In this document: piece by piece, positions 58,701 through 64,000 of the stretch
Numbering within the stretch: the first letter of the stretch is position 1
How the letters are laid out: each line of letters starts with the position of its first letter
Assembly (NCBI RefSeq): GCF_000003605.2
Contig: NW_003125916.1
Coordinates: forward strand, 55,334-119,333
Direction: 5' to 3'
DNA: 64,000 nucleotides
Source: Saccoglossus kowalevskii
Taxonomy: Eukaryota > Hemichordata > Enteropneusta > Harrimaniidae
The notes under the pieces: generated by a model
What the model saw: the letters and a program-made list of their open reading frames with translations, nothing else
Database searches by the model: none
What the model was told of the DNA's origin: nothing
Made by a program: the position numbers and the translations under genes

Positions 58701-61700
58701 GAGGTGTTGACGTCAATTCAACCGTAGCTGTTTCACAATATGGGATGATTCACCACTGGAAAGAAACAATTTCGGGGCGGCATGGAGAAGTTGAAGTTGG
58801 GATAATTTGAAATGACGTATCACATATACGCTGTTATATATTACACATGTGTTGTTGCCTAATAATTCAAGAAATATTGTGTAAAACCAGCAATATCCCG
58901 AAATATTTGCAGAATATCGGCAAAGATCAACACATGTGGATACTACACATGTAGGTTCATAACTAATCCTAAAAACGAAATTCAATTCAAAGTACTGATG
59001 TCATTTATTCAGTGAACATTAATTATTTCATGTCATATGTGACTTACTATGACGTCTTTATTGCAATCTCTGCGTAAAGTACATCGTTACCGAGTTCGTC
59101 CATTACATCCATCATTGTGTTGTATGGGTCAAAGTTGCAAAACATTGGACCACTTGCTTGACTCCACGACGCCGAACTTATTAGTGTACCGTAACAGAAT
59201 CCTGATCTTGGATTCAGTACTGGCTCATTATCAGCTCCCATGTCCCATGGGTCGACATATGGACAGGCTAAATTACAGAAAAATGAGAGATATATTTGCA
59301 GACTTAATCAAAGTAAGCTTAGAAAGAAATCCCGTGTGCTGAGAGTATTGGAGACACATTCATAAGTTAATTCAAAATTACTTGTATTTGAAATATTGAT
59401 GGAAAAGCAATTATGCTATGCAATTCAGGAAATTATTATGTACCAAGTTTCATTGGAAATTATGAATTAATATGCTAATTAGGAAATCAATATTAACAAA
59501 TTTTAACCCAAAACTAATCAGATTTGTACATTGTCCTAGAGCATATATGTACCAATTTTCATTGAAATGTAATAAATAGTACTTTAAGCTTAAAATTGGA
59601 TAATTATGCAAATTAGGTAATTAATATGTACAGATTTTAACCCAAAAATAATCAGGGGTGTCTATTGTCTAAGAGCATCTATGTACCAACTTCCATTGAA
59701 ATGTGATAATTAGTACTTGAGATAGCAGTGTGAAAATTGAAAATTGGTTAATTATACAAATTAGGTAATTCTTATGCATAATAATTCACCCCAAACGAAT
59801 CATGCCTCTGTATAGTCCTAGAGGATCTATGTACCAAGTTTCATTGAAATATGATGACTAGTACGCAATATATTAGTGGAAAAGCTGAAAATTTACTAAT
59901 CATTATGCAAATTAAGTAATCATTATGCACGGATTTTTACACAAAACTAATCAAATCTGCGCATTAGTTCAGAGCATCTGTGTACCAAGTTTCATAAAAA
60001 TCCATTGATGGGTTCTTTAGATATCGGTGTAACAGTCATGGAACAGCTGAAAATTAGGTGATTATCATGCAAATTAGGTGATTAATATGCATGGATTTCA
60101 CCAAAACCTAATCAACTCTGCGTATTGACCTAGAGCATTTATGCACCAATTGTCATCAAAAACCGATATATGGTTCTTGAGATATCATTGGAACAGACGG
60201 GCATACACACGCACACATACATACATAAATACAGACAAACTAACTTCGCACACGGGAGTGAAAAACGAAAGGTTAGTATTATTTTTGCAAATGCACAGGA
60301 TGACTCATTGCCTATCATATCCTAATGTAAAAGCTTACGATTACAAGTCATGGGCTGGTATAAAATTCATCTTTTCGCTGAACGTCATCACTCTGATGTA
60401 TTACATCAAATGTATGTCTATAAAACACGTGACATGTATTTATATACATGAACCCGTTTTGAGATAATAAATTGTGAATTTTTGTAAGAAAGTGTGACTA
60501 CTCACGTTTAATATCGTCCTCTCGTAGCCACGCTGAGGCTTGCCTTGCGACCTCTGTGTTGATATCTACAATTCCGTCGCTGCAAATATATCCTATCTGC
60601 TCCCCACAATCAGCGGCGTACCAATGACCAGTGTCGTCCTGCTGTACACAGTTCAGGTCAACAGCTATTCCTGGTTGGCCCATAGCCCAATGAATCCAGC
60701 TAACACTACTGCCACTTAACCACACCCACGTACCATCGTCTTTCCTAGACACACCTACCCAAGCCCTGGTCGAAATTCCTGGATTTAAAAGAGTGAGAAT
60801 TGAATTACCTCACATACATTAGTATTGGGTTTCACTGACTGTAAGGGCTTTGGTGTTGTGGCCAACATGTCGACTGTGTATTGAAGGCAATCACGTTACG
60901 TTGAAAATCCATACGATCCATATTGACTAGCTTAATCCTGTATTTACCACAGCGTATGGCAATACAAATGAAAATTCCGTGTCTCCCAGTTATTCGGTGA
61001 ACTCTTTTATATACAAAAATGTCAGCACTTTACATATGGAACACGTTTAAGACTTATTTTTTGAAATTCCAAATTTCGGCCTGGTATACGCGTATTGATA
61101 GTACTGTAGAGCCAACAACTTTTAAGAAAGTTTCATACGTCAGTGACTATAATTGCTTGATATTTCTGACAATTAAGAAAAGTGATGTTTCTTTGCTGAG
61201 CTAGTAGCAGACAACCATCACATGGAAACAACATTCATAAGTACTTATGATATGAAACTACTCCCCCATGTTTGTCATTGTAGCACCACCTAGATAGGTG
61301 TAAACATTTGTGAACTATTATTTGTGTATTATCGCGGTTTACTATTTGTCACAATAGATATTTAGTGCATTTAATGGACGTTGGAGGCCAATGTAAACAA
61401 GACAACGGCACGCGCAAATAACAAAGTAGTTCCATCAAATCTTGGAAAAAGTGAACACCATGCTGATAGTTATTCGACAAGTATAATTCATTAATAACAA
61501 AAAATCAGCATACAGAGTTGCTGTACATCAGAAGGACATTCGAAATATTGTACAATGGACAGTCGTGTATCGGAACTGTGATTGCCACAACCAATTTGCA
61601 TGTATGAAGTTAAGTGGATGTAGTAAAGTTGCTCGCATCATAACCCCATGAATTATTTATAACATGGGTTAAGAAGTCTTTAGTCAAGTTAAACATTTTC

Positions 61701-63674
61701 ATCTTTATAAAGAAAAATAAGCAACCTATAAGAGAGTCAGTTTCGACATGTTTTACATAATGTACCATATTAGTTTGTATAACTTCACCAGCGCATCGAC
61801 CATACGACGATAGCCGTAGACGTTTACAGCTGAATACGTGAAAGCAAGAAAACCAATCATACAATTGCTCTCCGTATTCAGTCAATGTTTAAGGCAGTAA
61901 ATAATTGCATTGGTTGAAATAAAATTGTTAAAGTCAGATGAGTCTGGTTTGGATTTAATACCTATAACGTTCCATAACAAAAAGCGCTAGCGAATAACGA
62001 GCCAATTTTCGAGTTTTGACTGCTGTAAGAGCTGCAACTCGTGTTTCCACTTGTTTGTGATTTTGTTCTGCTTGTCTCGAGCGACGTTCTTTGAGAGACA
62101 AAAAGTCATAATCTATAATTATAACTAGAGTGACCGATTTGAAGTATTCCCTTTGTCATTGAAGACGTCTAAGAAATTTCCCAATTCCGATGTCTACCTG
62201 TTGTGATGCAAGTAATATCATTTTGCCCTCAAAGGGACGAAACATAACGAAAACAGGTCGCGTTTGGCCTGATACTGGTCTATTAGGTACGCATTTTTTT
62301 TATTTATAATTTCTTTGGGACAATGACCTTATATAAAGTTAATTAAACGGGAGCAAAATATAATTTATAACATCATGGCATCTGTACGTAATTTTAAGAT
62401 AAATGTAGGTCTATTAAACTTTTTAAAAAACATGCTCACGGACGAATGATTAAAGAATCGTCTCGCGCTGAAGTGGGCGCGCCCAGTGACAGTAGAAGTC
62501 ATTCTTTCGAAAAAAGTGAGTGTCCTGATGCTTTGATACATTTCGTATTCAAATATAAGGAAATGTACACGTCTAGAAAGTATTACCGGCTGCTACTTAC
62601 CTGTAAGTAACGCAACGTCTCCCTCGGCATTATATATCACTAAATGACCTCCAACAGAAATACAAGCACTGTTTGCAGCCAACCAATGCTTAGGTGTAGA
62701 AAAATACCGGTAACAACCACCGGAAGCTGGCGCCTCCGTCCAATCGGGGTCGCAAACACCATCTGCGAGTAGGGAACATACAAGGCGACTGGGATATTAC
62801 AAGGATGCGGTTCACAAAACAAATTCACACAATAACAGTTCTAAAATGATATGGTGTTTTTTTTTTTCTGAAAGGGAGATTATGCACCGTATCCGCTAAT
62901 ATTAACACACCACAAATCGCAAGTTTACTTTCACCAGGAAATCCAGCCATTTCGAGTACATTCAAGAATCCTCCTGAGTCGCTACTTAACAACGTAGTCG
63001 GCGAATAATTCTGTGTATGACTACAGTAAATGACCACAGGAACACACATAACCCTTAGATAATGCCAAACAATGGTAATTCAGTCTTATTTACTAGTCTT
63101 ACGATCATAGGCGGCATCTAGCCTAGTTTCTAACAGCTTTGTCAAACGTTAAACAGGAGTGTTGTATATTTCATACTAAACCAAGTGATGCATAGTTATC
63201 TATTTTATAAATTATCCAAAATATATTCAAGTCAAGTCAATTAGTCTAGACGATGCTATTCAAATAAAATAAAATAAATGAAAATGTCTAAATTTAAAAT
63301 TATTGCTCACAAATTTAGACATTGCTACTACTTCTACTAACCGTTTGTGAGAAACAATTTCTGATTTTTCAATAAATTAAAACTTTTTAACTACAAAAAA
63401 ATCATTTATGTAAAATGTTTTGTTTTGTCAACATAGCATAATTAACCGTTACGTTAATCATGTCTATCCATATAAAATTAAATTCAAAATGAATTACATA
63501 AAATACAACAGTTCATATGACATATACACTAGAACCGTAAGGACAAGAAAGTATATAGAAGTGTATGATAACAATATTGACCCTTACAAATTGATAATAA
63601 AAAAAATATCTATGTTTACCTGACGGTTTAAAAATCAAGACCATTAATATTAGGCCACGACAGATATAATCCAT
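55509..63674 (-). CDS. secreted mosaic protein: signal peptide, two C-type lectin domains, two EGF-like domains, Thr-rich linker, PAN/apple-like domain
   Basis: Ten exons, in coding order: 63620-63674, 62601-62762, 60506-60778, 59048-59267, 58188-58405, 57511-57612, 57283-57393, 56472-56516, 56136-56174, 55509-55798. They total 1515 nt and stay in frame: 504 residues and TAA. Residues 1-18 are a hydrophobic signal peptide; CTLD1 about 22-138; CTLD2 about 165-308; EGF-like 310-343 and 344-380; Thr/Gln-rich linker 381-408; PAN/apple-like 409-504. All junctions are phase 1 except the one splitting CTLD2 (phase 2). C-type lectin folds bind carbohydrate or protein ligands outside the cell. Neither domain here has an EPN or QPD sugar motif (CTLD1 has QPG), so classical Ca-dependent sugar binding is doubtful. 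No membrane span was found. The terminal TAA overlaps a GTAAGT donor consensus, so a further exon is possible. It converges with the + strand gene. Confidence 0.82.
56136..56174 (-). CDS. exon 9: Thr-rich linker micro-exon
   Basis: 39 bp, phase 1-1, acceptor CTTTTTCAG, donor A|GTAAGT. Encodes LTTTEATEPTTQ. Similar in kind to exon 8, suggesting duplication of a linker exon. Confidence 0.7.
56472..56516 (-). CDS. exon 8: Thr/Gln-rich linker micro-exon
   Basis: 45 bp, phase 1-1, acceptor CTCACCCAG, donor G|GTAAAT. Encodes PTTPGQTTEQITSQ, a mucin-like O-glycosylation candidate. Confidence 0.7.
57283..57393 (-). CDS. exon 7: EGF-like domain 2
   Basis: 111 bp, phase 1-1, acceptor TTTTGCAG, donor G|GTAAGA. 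Cysteines C-x5-C-x5-C-x4-C-x-C-x13-C (CKADKSCQNSGTCTGGVCSC ...C). A long + strand open frame (57157-57741) is the antisense of these two EGF exons. Confidence 0.88.
57511..57612 (-). CDS. exon 6: EGF-like domain 1
   Basis: 102 bp, phase 1-1, acceptor TGTTTAG, donor G|GTAACA. Six cysteines are spaced C-x5-C-x4-C-x4-C-x-C-x11-C (VCSTDADCVQGTCRIGVCGC then YDNDYHC), a complete EGF-like module on its own exon. Confidence 0.88.
58188..58405 (-). CDS. exon 5: second half of CTLD2
   Basis: Acceptor ATTCAAAG in phase 2. Encodes NTAWIGQNCMDLDEEYRFSD and GGRWKETECDTNKNVWCKLH. This gives the WIG, G.W and paired Cys landmarks of a lectin domain but no EPN, QPD or WND. Donor G|GTTAGA, phase 1. Confidence 0.85.
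59048..59267 (-). CDS. exon 4: first half of CTLD2
   Basis: Acceptor TAATTTAG in phase 1. Encodes CPYVDPWDMGADNEPVLNPR, SGFCYGTLISSASWSQASGP and an aliphatic end. The donor ATA|GTAAGT leaves in phase 2; read through, the frame would stop at once at the TAG inside the donor. Confidence 0.85.
59370..60240. repeat. diverged tandem repeat, six copies, in intron 3 of the lectin gene
   Basis: Units of about 110-160 bp, each with TGTACCAAGTTTCATTG, a GAGATATC-like word in the later copies and ATTATGCAAATTAGGTAATT. The words recur at about 59441, 59548, 59683, 59830, 59981 and 60142. The last copy ends in a CA/CATA-rich microsatellite (ACACACGCACACATACATAC). This type of sequence occurs in many marine invertebrate genomes. 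Confidence 0.75.
60506..60778 (-). CDS. exon 3: second half of CTLD1 and spacer
   Basis: Encodes AWVGVSRKDDGTWVWLSGSS, IHWAMGQPG, LNCV, HWYAADC and GYIC: all landmarks of the lectin fold. The position of EPN/QPD is QPG (residues 107-109), and WND is replaced by WYAADC. A ~25-residue spacer follows. Donor C|GTGAGT, phase 1-1. Confidence 0.92.
60779..62600. other. intron 2 of the lectin gene
   Basis: AT-rich, with no further exon found on either strand. The 91-codon minus frame at 61610-61885 shows no domain pattern and no splice sites in phase. Confidence 0.5.
62601..62762 (-). CDS. exon 2: first half of CTLD1
   Basis: Acceptor CTACTCGCAG, donor G|GTAAGT, phase 1-1. Encodes CDPDWTEAPASGGCYRYFST and HWLAANSACISVGGHLVIYN, the usual start of a C-type lectin domain (C..W....GCY....W..A...C...GG.L). 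Confidence 0.9.
62763..63619. other. intron 1 of the lectin gene, with an unexplained open frame
   Basis: Direct joining of exons 1 and 2 is in phase, so no exon is needed here. A 74-codon minus frame (62825-63049) nonetheless looks protein-like (SSDSGGFLNVLEMAGFPGES, then KLAICGVLIL). It lacks a good phase-1 acceptor and donor pair. Confidence 0.45.
63620..63674 (-). CDS. exon 1: signal peptide
   Basis: MDYICRGLILMVLIFKPS, with donor G|GTAAAC in phase 1. A second ATG lies 21 codons upstream in frame, but the downstream ATG gives a textbook signal peptide. It joins exon 2 as ...KPS-DGVCDPDW. Confidence 0.75.
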
Positions 63675-64000
63675 GACTGAGCTCCTCCAAGGGCGGTTGT
63701 TAATCTCCTTCACTGGGTTGATGCTTTGCGTGAACATTTTTTGTACTTTACAATATCAATATAACAGTATAAATATATTGTCTGTGTCGGCCAATATTGC
63801 ACAATGTTGCCATAGTAACCGTAATTTTAATGAATGTATTTTGAACAGAATTTGTTTGCAAAATTTACAAATCAATCAATAGACCTTTTCACCGGAAATT
63901 AAGAGCTGAGAGTTTATGGATTACTCGGTATATCATACTTGTTGTATTCGTCTCTATGGCACAATCATTTCTTTAACCAACACAATTGGAACTATTTCGG
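63675..64000 (-). other. upstream region of the lectin gene
   Basis: Presumed 5' UTR and promoter side of the minus-strand gene. No distinct TATA box or initiator could be chosen in this AT-rich sequence. Confidence 0.35.

Noticed and set aside
61610-61885. 91-codon minus frame in lectin intron 2
   Set aside because: No cysteine pattern of the neighbouring domains and no acceptor/donor pair in phase.
1-64000. tRNA, rRNA or CRISPR-like features
   Set aside because: No cloverleaf with plausible A and B boxes, no rRNA segment, and the tandem arrays have no spacer structure. CRISPR is not expected in an animal genome.

Overview
This is a stretch of an animal nuclear genome. It is AT-rich, has long introns with canonical GT..AG junctions, and carries many dispersed repeats. 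The proteins are metazoan: Popeye-domain proteins, a C-type lectin/EGF/PAN mosaic and a type I membrane protein. Together with a multicopy element known from aquatic invertebrates, this points to a marine invertebrate bilaterian; I cannot place it more precisely. One run of N (13360-13629) is an assembly gap.

Left third (1-26.5 kb, + strand): two Popeye-domain (POPDC) genes lie in tandem. Only the last coding exon of the first is in the window (1223-1573). The second is complete in three coding exons (23405-26467; 372 aa). The 21.8 kb between them has no convincing gene. It holds a terminal-inverted-repeat element with 9-bp target duplications (12729-13908, containing the N gap), a nested inverted-repeat element (16611-17067), a LINE fragment (17292-17937), a pair of dispersed repeats and a 37-bp minisatellite. 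A 35-bp minisatellite fills most of intron 2 of the second POPDC gene.

Middle (26.5-47 kb): no intact gene was found. There is a 927-bp TTAA-flanked element (32050-32976), a diverged 3.2-kb-spaced duplication (35.1 and 38.3 kb), and a large broken minus-strand copy (39329-44001) of a multicopy invertebrate protein gene with a GCDT-type nuclease-like motif and a C-terminal Cys-rich knuckle.

Right third (47.5-64 kb): two convergent genes for cell-surface or secreted proteins. The + strand gene (47519-52623, six exons) encodes a signal peptide, two copies of a ~135-residue Cys-containing domain I cannot name, a short acidic Tyr-rich segment, one membrane span and a basic tail. Its second domain carries an in-frame TAA. 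The - strand gene (63674-55509, ten exons, 504 aa) encodes a signal peptide, two C-type lectin domains, two EGF-like domains, a Thr-rich linker in two micro-exons, and a PAN/apple-like domain. Nearly all junctions in both genes are phase 1, as expected of extracellular proteins built by exon shuffling. All exon models were built by eye from splice sites, phase continuity and domain patterns; none has transcript support here.
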